Assembly: GCA_026416315.1 (NCBI GenBank) | Contig: JAOAFK010000137.1 | Span: 1-6,536 of the forward strand | Direction of reading: 5' to 3' | Length of the DNA: 6,536 nt | Origin: Syntrophorhabdaceae bacterium | GTDB taxonomy: Bacteria > Desulfobacterota > Syntrophorhabdia > Syntrophorhabdales > Syntrophorhabdaceae | Shown here: in pieces, positions 1 through 6,298 of the stretch | Layout of the letters: every line of letters starts with the position of its first letter | Position numbering within the stretch: position 1 is the stretch's first letter | Made by a program: the position numbers and the translations under genes | The notes under the pieces: model-generated | Database searches by the model: none | What the model was told of the DNA's origin: nothing | The model's input: the letters and a program-made list of their open reading frames with translations, nothing else

Positions 1-1
1 C

Positions 2-1363
2 AGCTATGCTGCCCTTGTGGAAAACGACCTCACAAAAATAGATGAACATATCCATTTCATAACAAAACTGAGACTTGAAGGAGGTTTTTCTTTATCTGAA
101 GTACAGCATGCATACGAAGTGATAAGGATAGTTCTTACCCCCATTTTGATAAAGGAGATGAAAGGCAAGGCCCTAAAAGATGCCATAGAAAGACTAAATA
201 CAAGCCTGTTTTATACGATAACAAGATTCAGCGATTATTTTCAGTCCCTCCATGAAAAGCAGATAAGAGAGCATGCCCAGGATCTTGAAAGGGAGATTGA
301 AAAGAGAACAAAGGAACTTGTAGAATCAGAAGCAAAATATCGTGTGCTCGTTGAAGATATAAACGATGGCTATTTTGTAAATCAGGATGGTATTATAGTC
401 TTTGCCAACAAGGCATTCTGTGACCTTCATGGTTATACTTTAGATGAGATGATAGGTAAACGGTATTCAGACCTTGTATCCCACCAGTCCCTTCCCATGG
501 TTAAAAGGCTTTATGAAAGAAGGGTTGCAGGGAAGACTTCAAAAGACCTCTATATGTATTTCAGACGCCACAAAAACGGAAATATATATCCTACAGAGAA
601 TAAGGTAAAAGGTATTATTTATCAGGGTAGATTTGCCGTAGCAGGCATATGCAGGGATATTACGGAACGCATGGAGACAGAAAGACGGATCCGTGAATCA
701 GAAAGACTTGCCCATATTGGAAGGCTCACAACATCTTTGGCCCATGAGATAAGAAATCCCCTGTCTTCTGTTAAGATGAACATCCAGATCATATCAAAGA
801 GAACAGACTTTAATGGCTATGACAAAAGACGCATAGAGATAATAGTGCAGGAGCTTTCAAGGCTTGAGCGTATATTAGACGAGATGCTCGATTTTGCAAA
901 ACCCATAAAATTGAATCTTAGACCTGTTTTAATAAACAATGTAATTGATTCATCTCTTGATGTCCTTGATGTAAAGATCAAGGAAAAGGCATTAAAGATA
1001 AAAAAAATGTATTCAAAACCAATGCCAGAAATGCTCATTGATTTTGAAAAGATAGAGCAGGCATTGATAAATATCTTTTTAAACTCTATAGAGGTATTGC
1101 CTAAAAGGGGCACCATTGAAATAGAGACGAGATTGAATCATGGAATACAGATCTTTATAAGTGACAATGGCCCTGGTGTTTCTCCTGAATATCTTCCGTT
1201 TATCTTTGACCCATTTTTCAGTGTAAAAAAGAAAGGAACAGGTCTGGGTTTAACAAATGTAAAAAGGATCATAGAGGCCCACAACGGTTCTGTGACTGCC
1301 TCATTAAAAAAGCCAAAAGGGATGTGTTTTAATATTACACTGCCCTTAAAGGAAAAGACATGA
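2..1363 (+). CDS. Soluble PAS sensor histidine kinase with RsbRD_N-like input domain, 5'-truncated by the window
   Basis: This is the sensor kinase of a two-component system; it should autophosphorylate on a histidine and pass the phosphate to the regulator encoded next. The frame is open to the window edge (S-Y-A-A-L precede the GTG at 17), so the GTG is probably internal and the true start lies upstream. Numbering from that GTG, residues 1-85 are helical and include GFSLSEVQ, resembling the RsbRD_N sensory domain. A charged coiled-coil linker covers about 80-105 and a PAS domain about 106-218. The HisKA H-box LAHEIRNPL has the phospho-acceptor His243. The HATPase domain shows the N-box (Asn356 in FLNSIE), G1 box DNGPG (Asp383), F-box FIFDPFF and G2 box GTGLGL. 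No membrane segment is visible, so sensing is probably cytoplasmic. The core is of the NtrB/AtoS/ZraS type. The stop overlaps the next start (ATGA), which implies translational coupling. Kinase identity is certain; the N-terminal domain call is from pattern recognition and the signal is unknown. Confidence 0.93.
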   Translation, partial: SYAALVENDLTKIDEHIHFITKLRLEGGFSLSEVQHAYEVIRIVLTPILIKEMKGKALKDAIERLNTSLFYTITRFSDYFQSLHEKQIREHAQDLEREIEKRTKELVESEAKYRVLVEDINDGYFVNQDGIIVFANKAFCDLHGYTLDEMIGKRYSDLVSHQSLPMVKRLYERRVAGKTSKDLYMYFRRHKNGNIYPTENKVKGIIYQGRFAVAGICRDITERMETERRIRESERLAHIGRLTTSLAHEIRNPLSSVKMNIQIISKRTDFNGYDKRRIEIIVQELSRLERILDEMLDFAKPIKLNLRPVLINNVIDSSLDVLDVKIKEKALKIKKMYSKPMPEMLIDFEKIEQALINIFLNSIEVLPKRGTIEIETRLNHGIQIFISDNGPGVSPEYLPFIFDPFFSVKKKGTGLGLTNVKRIIEAHNGSVTASLKKPKGMCFNITLPLKEKT

Positions 1364-2730
1364 AAAAAGGGAAAATCCTTATCATTGACGATGAACGATC
1401 GCTTCTTGAATCCTTTGAAATGTTTCTATCTGAAAAGGGCTATGTCATTGAATGTGCAATGAATGCTCAGGAAGGTTTGAGTAAGAGTCGCTCCTTCAGG
1501 CCGGATGTTATCATCCTTGATGTAAGGCTGCCTGATATGAATGGCATAGATTTAATAGAAAAGTTAAAAGAGAGGGAATGCCCAATTATCATCATCACAG
1601 CATTCCATGACATGGAAACAACAATAAAGGCTGTTAAATCTGGTGCCTTTGAATATATTCCAAAGCCCATTGATGTAGAGGAACTTGAAAATGCCATAGA
1701 AAAGGCTTTTAAATCTCTCATCCCATTTTCTGAATCAGAAAGAAAAATAGAAGATGGTTCATCTGGATTTGAGGAGGGAAGAATTATAGGGAAGAGCAAG
1801 ATCATGAAAGAGGTATTCAAGGCCATTGGGATACTTTCAGAAAACAGGGTAACTGTACTTATAGAAGGGGAGACTGGGACAGGCAAGGAATTGATTGCAA
1901 GAGCAATTCATATGCACAGTCCATATAAAAATGAACCATTTCGTGCAATCAACTGTTCTGCTATAGTGGGGACACTACTGGAGAGCGAGCTTTTCGGTCA
2001 TGAAAAGGGGGCCTTTACAGGTGCAATCACGACAAAGAGAGGAAAGATTGAATTAGCTGGGGAAGGGACTGTATTTTTTGATGAGATAGGTGAGCTTCCC
2101 CTTGAATTACAGCCAAAGCTACTAAGATTTTTACAGGAAAAAGAATTTGAACGCATAGGGGGGGAAAAAAGGATCTATTCAAATGCAAGGGTGATTGCGG
2201 CAACGAACAGAGACTTATGGCAGATGGTTCAGGATGGTCTTTTCAGGGAAGACCTTTTTTACAGGCTTAGCGTAACAGTTATAAAGGTGCCCCCTTTAAG
2301 GGAGAGAAAATCGGATATCCCCTTGCTTGTGGATTATCTTTTAAAAAAGATCAATTATACATTAAAAAAGAATGTAAAAAAGGTAGAGCCCCAAGCCATT
2401 TCTGAAATGATGAAATACGATTGGCCTGGTAACGTAAGGGAGTTAGAAAATATTTTAACCCATGCTGTAGTAAATGCAAGGGGAGATGTCATACCAGCAG
2501 AACTCATAACACCCCTTTTGGGAAAGAAATTTTTTGCAAAGGAGCAACAGATAAAAAAAGATTTAAATAAAGAATTTACTCTTCAGGAAATAGAAAAGGA
2601 TTACATCATAAAAATTCTTGAAAATACCCACTGGCATCTTGGTAGGGCATGTGAAATATTAGGTATTTCAAGGCCTACCTTAAGACAGAAATTAAAGGAC
2701 TACGGTATTTCCCATCAATCAAAATTTTAA
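1360..2730 (+). CDS. NtrC-family sigma-54-dependent response regulator
   Basis: This is a cytoplasmic transcription activator that remodels sigma-54 RNA polymerase with ATP once phosphorylated. The receiver domain (residues 1-120) has the acidic pair Asp10/Asp11, phospho-acceptor Asp54 in ILDVRLPDMNG, Thr80 and Lys102. After a linker comes the AAA+ domain (about 145-385) with Walker A GETGTGK (Lys176), the sigma-54-contacting loop GAFTGA intact at 217-222, Walker B FFDE (Asp241, Glu242), the arginine-rich FREDLFYRL and PPLRERKSDIP stretches, and GNVREL. A Fis-type HTH occupies about 407-450 (recognition segment SRPTLRQKLK). The length of 456 residues is normal for the family (AtoC/ZraR/NtrC type) and every key residue is present, so it should be active. 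The ATG overlaps the kinase stop and has an AAAGGA ribosome site at 1348-1353. Its likely targets are the two -24/-12 promoters downstream; that link is inferred from position. Confidence 0.97.
   Translation: MKKGKILIIDDERSLLESFEMFLSEKGYVIECAMNAQEGLSKSRSFRPDVIILDVRLPDMNGIDLIEKLKERECPIIIITAFHDMETTIKAVKSGAFEYIPKPIDVEELENAIEKAFKSLIPFSESERKIEDGSSGFEEGRIIGKSKIMKEVFKAIGILSENRVTVLIEGETGTGKELIARAIHMHSPYKNEPFRAINCSAIVGTLLESELFGHEKGAFTGAITTKRGKIELAGEGTVFFDEIGELPLELQPKLLRFLQEKEFERIGGEKRIYSNARVIAATNRDLWQMVQDGLFREDLFYRLSVTVIKVPPLRERKSDIPLLVDYLLKKINYTLKKNVKKVEPQAISEMMKYDWPGNVRELENILTHAVVNARGDVIPAELITPLLGKKFFAKEQQIKKDLNKEFTLQEIEKDYIIKILENTHWHLGRACEILGISRPTLRQKLKDYGISHQSKF
2652..2670. promoter_or_regulatory. 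Possible activator-binding palindrome inside the regulator gene
   Basis: The sequence TGAAATA-TTAGG-TATTTCA is a perfect inverted repeat with 7-base arms and a 5-base spacer. Its centre lies about 103 bases upstream of the start site predicted for the promoter at 2738-2753, within the usual range for an NtrC-type enhancer. It carries the TGAAA/TTTCA elements also found in the noncoding palindrome at 2967-2983, but with a 9-base instead of a 5-base gap between them, so the two are not the same site in the same register. It lies in the codons for CEILGIS of the regulator's HTH and may be coincidence. Confidence 0.25.
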
Positions 2731-2737
2731 AAATCAT

Positions 2738-2753
2738 TGGCATTTTTTTTGCA
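2738..2753 (+). promoter_or_regulatory. Predicted sigma-54 (-24/-12) promoter P1, before the small HTH gene
   Basis: TGGCAT-TTTTT-TTGCA matches the sigma-54 consensus TGGCAC-N5-TTGCW at 10 of 11 defined positions with exact spacing, including the invariant GG (-25/-24) and GC (-13/-12). It lies 7 bases after the regulator's stop codon. Taking C2752 as -12 puts the start site near 2764, only about 3 bases before the ATG at 2767. The transcript would therefore be almost leaderless for the small gene, or would act mainly as a long leader toward the transporter operon. The core is the same as that of P2 at 3079-3094 and also shares the AATA following it. No start site has been measured. Confidence 0.65.
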
Positions 2754-2766
2754 ATATAAGATTTTT

Positions 2767-2970
2767 ATGAAAAATAAGGGCTTTAAGACCCTAAATGAAA
2801 TAAAAAGAGAACATATCATAAAAGTTCTCGATGCTACTGAATGGGATATAAAAAAGGCATCGGCTATTTTAAATGTCTCTGAGTCTTTTTTAAAAAAAGA
2901 GATAAGATTTTTAAAAGAGCCCATTAATATAAGCCACCCAAGAAAAAAAACAACAAAAAAATCTGATTGA
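2767..2970 (+). CDS. Small Fis-type helix-turn-helix protein (stand-alone HTH)
   Basis: This 67-residue protein is almost entirely one Fis-family HTH domain (about residues 8-49) with a lysine/arginine-rich tail (HPRKKTTKKSD) that could add nonspecific DNA contact. It aligns without gaps to the output domain of the regulator just upstream: TLNEI/TLQEI, IIKVL/IIKIL, T-x-W, then A-x-x-IL, with about 15 identities in 45 positions. The recognition segment has diverged (SESFLKKEIR versus SRPTLRQKLK), so its target may differ. It has no receiver and no ATPase, so it cannot itself activate sigma-54 polymerase. I chose ATG 2767 because the in-frame TTG at 2737 falls at the edge of the -24 element of P1 and would add ten unrelated residues; neither start has a good Shine-Dalgarno. 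It may be a domain duplicate acting as a modulator or architectural factor; function is unknown. The A-rich codon use matches its neighbours. Confidence 0.7.
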   Translation: MKNKGFKTLNEIKREHIIKVLDATEWDIKKASAILNVSESFLKKEIRFLKEPINISHPRKKTTKKSD

Positions 2971-2983
2971 AAGAAAATTTCAA
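2967..2983. promoter_or_regulatory. Candidate upstream activator site (inverted repeat) for the transporter promoter
   Basis: TTGAAAGAAAATTTCAA is a perfect inverted repeat with 6-base arms around a 5-base spacer. The 17-base size is typical for a dimeric Fis-type HTH. Its centre is about 130 bases upstream of the start site predicted from P2, where NtrC-family enhancers usually sit. It begins just before the stop codon of the small HTH gene (TGA 2968-2970) and runs into the noncoding spacer. Single copies of the half-site TTTCAA recur at 3011, 3034 and 3061. The arms are too A/T-rich to make a convincing terminator. Binding by the regulator at 1360-2730 is inferred from position. Confidence 0.45.
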
Positions 2984-3078
2984 AATTTAAAAAAAATATT
3001 CATCCCGGAGTTTCAATTTTTAAATACATTTTTTTTCAACCCATTTTATAAAATCAGTCTTTTCAATACTTCCAAGCA

Positions 3079-3094
3079 TGGCATCATTATTGCA
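3079..3094 (+). promoter_or_regulatory. Predicted sigma-54 (-24/-12) promoter P2 of the transporter operon
   Basis: TGGCAT-CATTA-TTGCA matches TGGCAC-N5-TTGCW at 10 of 11 defined positions, with exact spacing and the invariant GG and GC in place. It is noncoding. Taking C3093 as -12 places the start at G3105, giving a leader of about 25 bases that contains the ribosome site of the binding-protein gene. An NtrC-type activator gene lies immediately upstream, and a palindrome about 130 bases away could bind it. The spacer from 2971 to this point is rich in A- and T-tracts and contains a 12-base palindrome ATTTTATAAAAT (3043-3054). I saw no convincing sigma-70 promoter or intrinsic terminator there. 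Confidence 0.78.
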
Positions 3095-3118
3095 ATAATT
3101 AAAAGTCAAAAAAACAAA

Positions 3119-3125
3119 AAGGGGG
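3119..3125 (+). promoter_or_regulatory. Ribosome binding site of the binding-protein gene
   Basis: AAGGGGG followed by TAAT lies four bases before the ATG at 3130. It fixes this start and differs from AGGAGG by one base. The same AGGGGG-TAA layout precedes the LivH-type gene (4404-4410, then TAAA and GTG), so both genes use a near-identical initiation signal. Confidence 0.75.
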
Positions 3126-3129
3126 TAAT

Positions 3130-4395
3130 ATGAAGAAGTTAATCTATTTTTTTCTTTGTATGGGTGTCGCAATAGGTTTTCTATTAACACCAACGGGGGT
3201 TTCTTATTCAGCTGAAGAACCTATAATAATCGGGGCTCCCCTTGCCACTGCTTTTTTATACGGTTGGGATGCTGAAAGAGGGATAAAACTTGCTGTAGAA
3301 GAGATAAATGCACAGGGAGGTGTAAAGGTAGGGGCCAAAAAAAGACCTTTTAAGGTTGAAGTAATTGATACAAGGGACCTTGAACCAGGTGTCCCCGTCA
3401 GCGAAGCACTCCTTGCTGTGGAAAAACTGATCCTTGAGAAAAAAGCAGATTTTATCGTAGGGGGACCGGTTCGTTCTGAGGCTGCCCTGGCTGCCATGGA
3501 TCTTCTATCAAAACATAAAAAGGTGAGTATCGTTACAACAGGCACACTCACACCCCTTTATAACAAAAGGGTTGCTGACAATTATGATAAGTATAAATAC
3601 TGTTTCAGGAATTCAAACAGTTCTCTTAACATGATGAATGAGTTTATTACACTCCTTGAGGATATGAAGAAGTCATTTGGTTTTAACAAGGCATTTATCA
3701 TGGTTCAGGATGTGGAACATGCCAGAAGAGGTGGCGAGTTCATGAAAAAAGGTCTATCCGATAAGGGCTGGCAGGTAATAGATATGAAGATTTACCCCAC
3801 AGGAAATACAGACTATTCCCTTGGCTTGACAGAGGCTAAAAATAAAGGCGCTGAGATACTTTTCATTTGGATGGATATGCCTGAAAGCGCAGTATTGCTC
3901 AAGCAATGGAGTGATATGAAGATTAGGGCAATACCTCTTGGTTTTGTCTGTGCTGCTGAGCAGCCTGGATTCTGGAAGGCAACAGGCGGAAAAGGTGAGT
4001 ATCTCATAGTAAATGTGTGCAATGGTGGAAATGCCCCTGCAAAGATAACACCTTGGACCATGAAATTTGTAGAGGCATATAAAAAGAGATGGGGGCTTGA
4101 ACCTGAAGGTTACGGGACATCGTCAAGCTACATGGCAGTGTATCAATTAAAGGATGCAATAGAAAGGGCTGGAAGCATTGACCCGGAGAAGGTAATAAAG
4201 GCCCTTGAGACACAGGATTTAATGGGTGTTTATGGCAGGATGAGGTTCGATAAATCCCATCAGATCATCCCGTCTTTTGATCCTAAGGAAGGTGCTGTTA
4301 CATGTATCTTCCAGTGGCAGGCAGGCAAAAGGGTTCAGATATTCCCACCCAAGGTTGCAGAAGGAAAGATAATGCTTCCACCTTGGATGAAGTAA
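3130..4395 (+). CDS. Periplasmic substrate-binding protein of a Liv/HAAT-family ABC importer (LivK-like)
   Basis: This is the periplasmic protein that captures the substrate and delivers it to the permease pair encoded downstream. Residues 1 to about 28 form a signal peptide: MKK, a hydrophobic core, and cleavage near SYSA-EEP. Cys10 lies in no proper lipobox, so a soluble rather than lipid-anchored protein is expected. The mature part is a type I periplasmic binding fold (Peripla_BP_6): an opening strand IIIGAPL, then GIKLAVEEINAQGGV, the conserved VEKLILEKKADFIVGG, and the hinge-side SIVTTGTLTP. The length of 421 residues is slightly long for LivK (about 370) but normal for relatives that bind other ligands. 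The family covers branched-chain amino acids, amides, urea and aromatic or other carboxylates; the ligand cannot be read here. The binding-loop stretches do not look like textbook LivK to me. It follows a sigma-54 promoter and leads the operon, the usual position for the most highly expressed component. Confidence 0.93.
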   Translation: MKKLIYFFLCMGVAIGFLLTPTGVSYSAEEPIIIGAPLATAFLYGWDAERGIKLAVEEINAQGGVKVGAKKRPFKVEVIDTRDLEPGVPVSEALLAVEKLILEKKADFIVGGPVRSEAALAAMDLLSKHKKVSIVTTGTLTPLYNKRVADNYDKYKYCFRNSNSSLNMMNEFITLLEDMKKSFGFNKAFIMVQDVEHARRGGEFMKKGLSDKGWQVIDMKIYPTGNTDYSLGLTEAKNKGAEILFIWMDMPESAVLLKQWSDMKIRAIPLGFVCAAEQPGFWKATGGKGEYLIVNVCNGGNAPAKITPWTMKFVEAYKKRWGLEPEGYGTSSSYMAVYQLKDAIERAGSIDPEKVIKALETQDLMGVYGRMRFDKSHQIIPSFDPKEGAVTCIFQWQAGKRVQIFPPKVAEGKIMLPPWMK

Positions 4396-4403
4396 AAAAT
4401 AGA

Positions 4404-4410
4404 AGGGGGG
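4404..4410 (+). promoter_or_regulatory. Ribosome binding site deciding the GTG start of the LivH-type gene
   Basis: AGGGGGG ends four bases before GTG 4415 and supports that non-ATG start. The first residues (MEILIYGIINSV) match the usual amino terminus of LivH-type permeases, and no nearby in-frame ATG would retain the first membrane helix. Confidence 0.7.
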
Positions 4411-4414
4411 TAAA

Positions 4415-5284
4415 GTGGAAATCCTCATATATGGAATTATAAACAGTGTTACACTGGCTCTTATCTCGCTGGGTTTTACCCTTGTTTACAGTATCAGTAG
4501 GCTACCTAATTTTGCCCATGGTGCCCTCTATATTACAACAGGGTATATCACATGGTTATTTTTAAACAAATTTGAAGGGTTCCCTTACCCCTTTGCCATT
4601 TTTATTGGAATAGCCATAACCTGTATAATCGGTGCCCTTATTTATCGTTTTATCCTCATAAGAATTAGGGGCATGGAGATATCGGAGATCATAGCGACTT
4701 ATGCTATAGGTCTTGCCATATTAGAGGGGTTAAGGTGGGGAGGATTAAGGGGCATGACCTTTACCCTCCCTGTTTTTTACCCCGGCACCATTGAGATTTT
4801 CGGTGTCTCTGTTGATTATCAAAGAATTATTATAGTTATTGTTGGGATATGCACATTTATACTCCTTTATCTTTTTACTCACTTTAATAAAATCGGCCTT
4901 GCCTTAAGAGGTATAGCCCAAGATGAAAGGGCAGCCATGATGTTAGGTATTGATTCTGATACCACAGCAATAATTTCCCTTGCAATAGGTTCAGGCCTTG
5001 CAGGTTTTGCAGCAATTTTACTTCTACCTCTTGGCAATATCATCGTTGAGGCAGGCTATAATGTACTGATTTTTGCTATTGCAGTATGTGTTATAGGGGG
5101 TCTTGGAAGCTGGGGAGGTACTGTCCTTGCCTCATTTATAATAGGATTTGCCCAGATTCTCACAGAGGCATTTTTGTCAACACACTATCAGATGGTTGTG
5201 GCATTACTTGCCATTATCATAACGCTTTTAGTAAAGCCTTCTGGGATATTTGGCAAACAGAAGGAACTTGAAGAGAGGGTATAG
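4415..5284 (+). CDS. livH: LivH-type inner-membrane permease of the branched-chain-type ABC importer
   Basis: This is one of the two membrane subunits that form the translocation path in the inner membrane. Its 289 residues are the family's usual size, with about eight hydrophobic segments starting near residue 4. Family marks are LPNFAHGALYITTGY (about 30-44), the cytoplasmic loop GLALRGIAQDERAAMMLGI (about 162-180) that contacts the ATPases, the glycine-rich GGLGSWGGTVLASFIIGF near the C-terminal third, and the closing LLVKPSGIFGK. The start is GTG with a strong ribosome site. It begins 19 bases after the binding-protein stop, with no terminator between them, and ends 3 bases before the LivM-type start, so it belongs to the same transcript. 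The transported substrate is not known; the symbol indicates family only. Confidence 0.93.
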   Translation: MEILIYGIINSVTLALISLGFTLVYSISRLPNFAHGALYITTGYITWLFLNKFEGFPYPFAIFIGIAITCIIGALIYRFILIRIRGMEISEIIATYAIGLAILEGLRWGGLRGMTFTLPVFYPGTIEIFGVSVDYQRIIIVIVGICTFILLYLFTHFNKIGLALRGIAQDERAAMMLGIDSDTTAIISLAIGSGLAGFAAILLLPLGNIIVEAGYNVLIFAIAVCVIGGLGSWGGTVLASFIIGFAQILTEAFLSTHYQMVVALLAIIITLLVKPSGIFGKQKELEERV

Positions 5285-5287
5285 CCT

Positions 5288-6298
5288 ATGGAAATGATGA
5301 GAAAAGAAAGGATTGACAGGGGTATCAAGGTAAGGACAGAGGGTATATATGCCATCTCTGCCATGAAGGAAATTCTGTATCTGTTAGGTCCAAGACTTTT
5401 ACTGATTGTTGGTGTGCTTTTACTCCCATTTTTTCTTGAGCTCGCACCATACTGGAAAAGGGTGATCAATATAATGTTTGTGTATTCTCTCCTTGCCCTT
5501 GCCTTTGATTTTCTTGCCAACTATGTGGGTCTTGTATGTCTGGGTGGTGCTTTTTTTGTGGGTGTGGGAGGTTATCTATCTGCAATATTTAACTCATATT
5601 TTCATATTCCTATATATCTTTCTATCCCCCTTGCAACTATACTGGGGGCATTATTCTGTACCCTTACCATTCTACCATGTCTCCCTTTAAGGGGTGTGTA
5701 CTTTGCAATTGTAACCCTTATGTATCCTTTACTTGCCACTCGAGTTATTGAGGCTCTGAATATACTTGGAGGTACAAATGGTATTACAGGGATTGCAAGT
5801 TTTCCTCATGAATATATAGAGCAATATGCAGTAATCTTTGTGATGCTCATATGTTTATTCGGAATGAGGAGATTTGTAAATGAAGATATAGGCCTTGTCA
5901 TAAGGGGTGTTAAAGACAATGACCAGGCGGTAAGGGCTTCAGGCATAAGTGTTACATATATGAAGACCCTTGCAGTATTTATTGCATCCCTTATGTGTTG
6001 TTTTGGAGGCGCTTACATTGCCCATCTATATATGTGGGCAGGACTTTCTCTTTTTGCCCTTGATTTCTCCATAATCCCTATTGCCTCAGTTGTTATTGGC
6101 GGTGGCGGTACACTTGTGGGGGCTGTAATAGGTAGTTTCATCCTTGTCCCTCTATCAGAGTTTTTAAGGTTTTTCGGCACATTCAGGATCGTAATCTACT
6201 GTGTTTTACTTACTGCTTTTATCATCTTAAAGAGCGAGGGAATAATGGTATATCTTCAGAGAAAGTATCATCAATTTGAAAGATGGGTAAAGGTATGA
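5288..6298 (+). CDS. livM: LivM-type inner-membrane permease of the branched-chain-type ABC importer
   Basis: This is the second membrane subunit, expected to pair with the LivH-type protein. It has about 30 mostly polar residues, then many hydrophobic segments from RLLLIVGVLLLPFF onward. Family marks are LANYVGLVCLGGAFFVGVGGY (canonical proteins usually have LGHAAF or LGQAAF here; the polar residue is replaced by Gly), LRGVYFAIVTL, LGGTNGITGI, the ATPase-contact loop GLVIRGVKDNDQAVRASGI, and GGGGTLVGAVIGSF. Its 336 residues fall within the usual range. ATG 5288 is preceded by GAGAGGG at 5273-5279; in-frame ATGs at 5294, 5297 and 5363 are less well placed. Its stop overlaps the next start (ATGA, 6295-6298), showing tight coupling to the ATPase gene. 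Confidence 0.92.
   Translation: MEMMRKERIDRGIKVRTEGIYAISAMKEILYLLGPRLLLIVGVLLLPFFLELAPYWKRVINIMFVYSLLALAFDFLANYVGLVCLGGAFFVGVGGYLSAIFNSYFHIPIYLSIPLATILGALFCTLTILPCLPLRGVYFAIVTLMYPLLATRVIEALNILGGTNGITGIASFPHEYIEQYAVIFVMLICLFGMRRFVNEDIGLVIRGVKDNDQAVRASGISVTYMKTLAVFIASLMCCFGGAYIAHLYMWAGLSLFALDFSIIPIASVVIGGGGTLVGAVIGSFILVPLSEFLRFFGTFRIVIYCVLLTAFIILKSEGIMVYLQRKYHQFERWVKV

Noticed and set aside
1727..1741. Palindrome TTTCTGA-A-TCAGAAA in the regulator's linker region
   Set aside because: It lies within coding sequence between the receiver and AAA+ domains, has no promoter at a matching distance, and is likely chance in A/T-rich DNA; it serves as a caution for the other palindromes.
2971..3040. Possible terminator after the small HTH gene
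   Set aside because: There are T-runs, but the only clean stem (TTGAAA/TTTCAA) is short and A/T-rich and is followed by A-rich rather than T-rich sequence.
3050..3063. Possible IHF site (AATCAG-N4-TT)
   Set aside because: It departs from WATCAA-N4-TTR at the sixth base and at the last base; too weak in such A/T-rich sequence to report as a site.
3061..3090. Possible sigma-70 promoter TTTCAA-18-CATTAT before the binding-protein gene
   Set aside because: Both hexamers are poor, and the spacing is only marginal; the -24/-12 match in the same place is much better.
3137..3165. Lipoprotein signal at Cys10 of the binding protein
   Set aside because: The residues before Cys are F-F-L, not a lipobox with a small residue at -1; an ordinary signal peptide fits better.
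3204..3551. Long reverse-strand open frames opposite the binding-protein gene and elsewhere
   Set aside because: They lie wholly opposite strongly recognised genes, lack ribosome sites and show no recognisable domain.
4455..4470. Sigma-54-like sequence TGGCTC-N5-TCGCT
   Set aside because: It has mismatches in both elements, lies inside the LivH-type coding region in the middle of a tight operon, and no gene starts after it.
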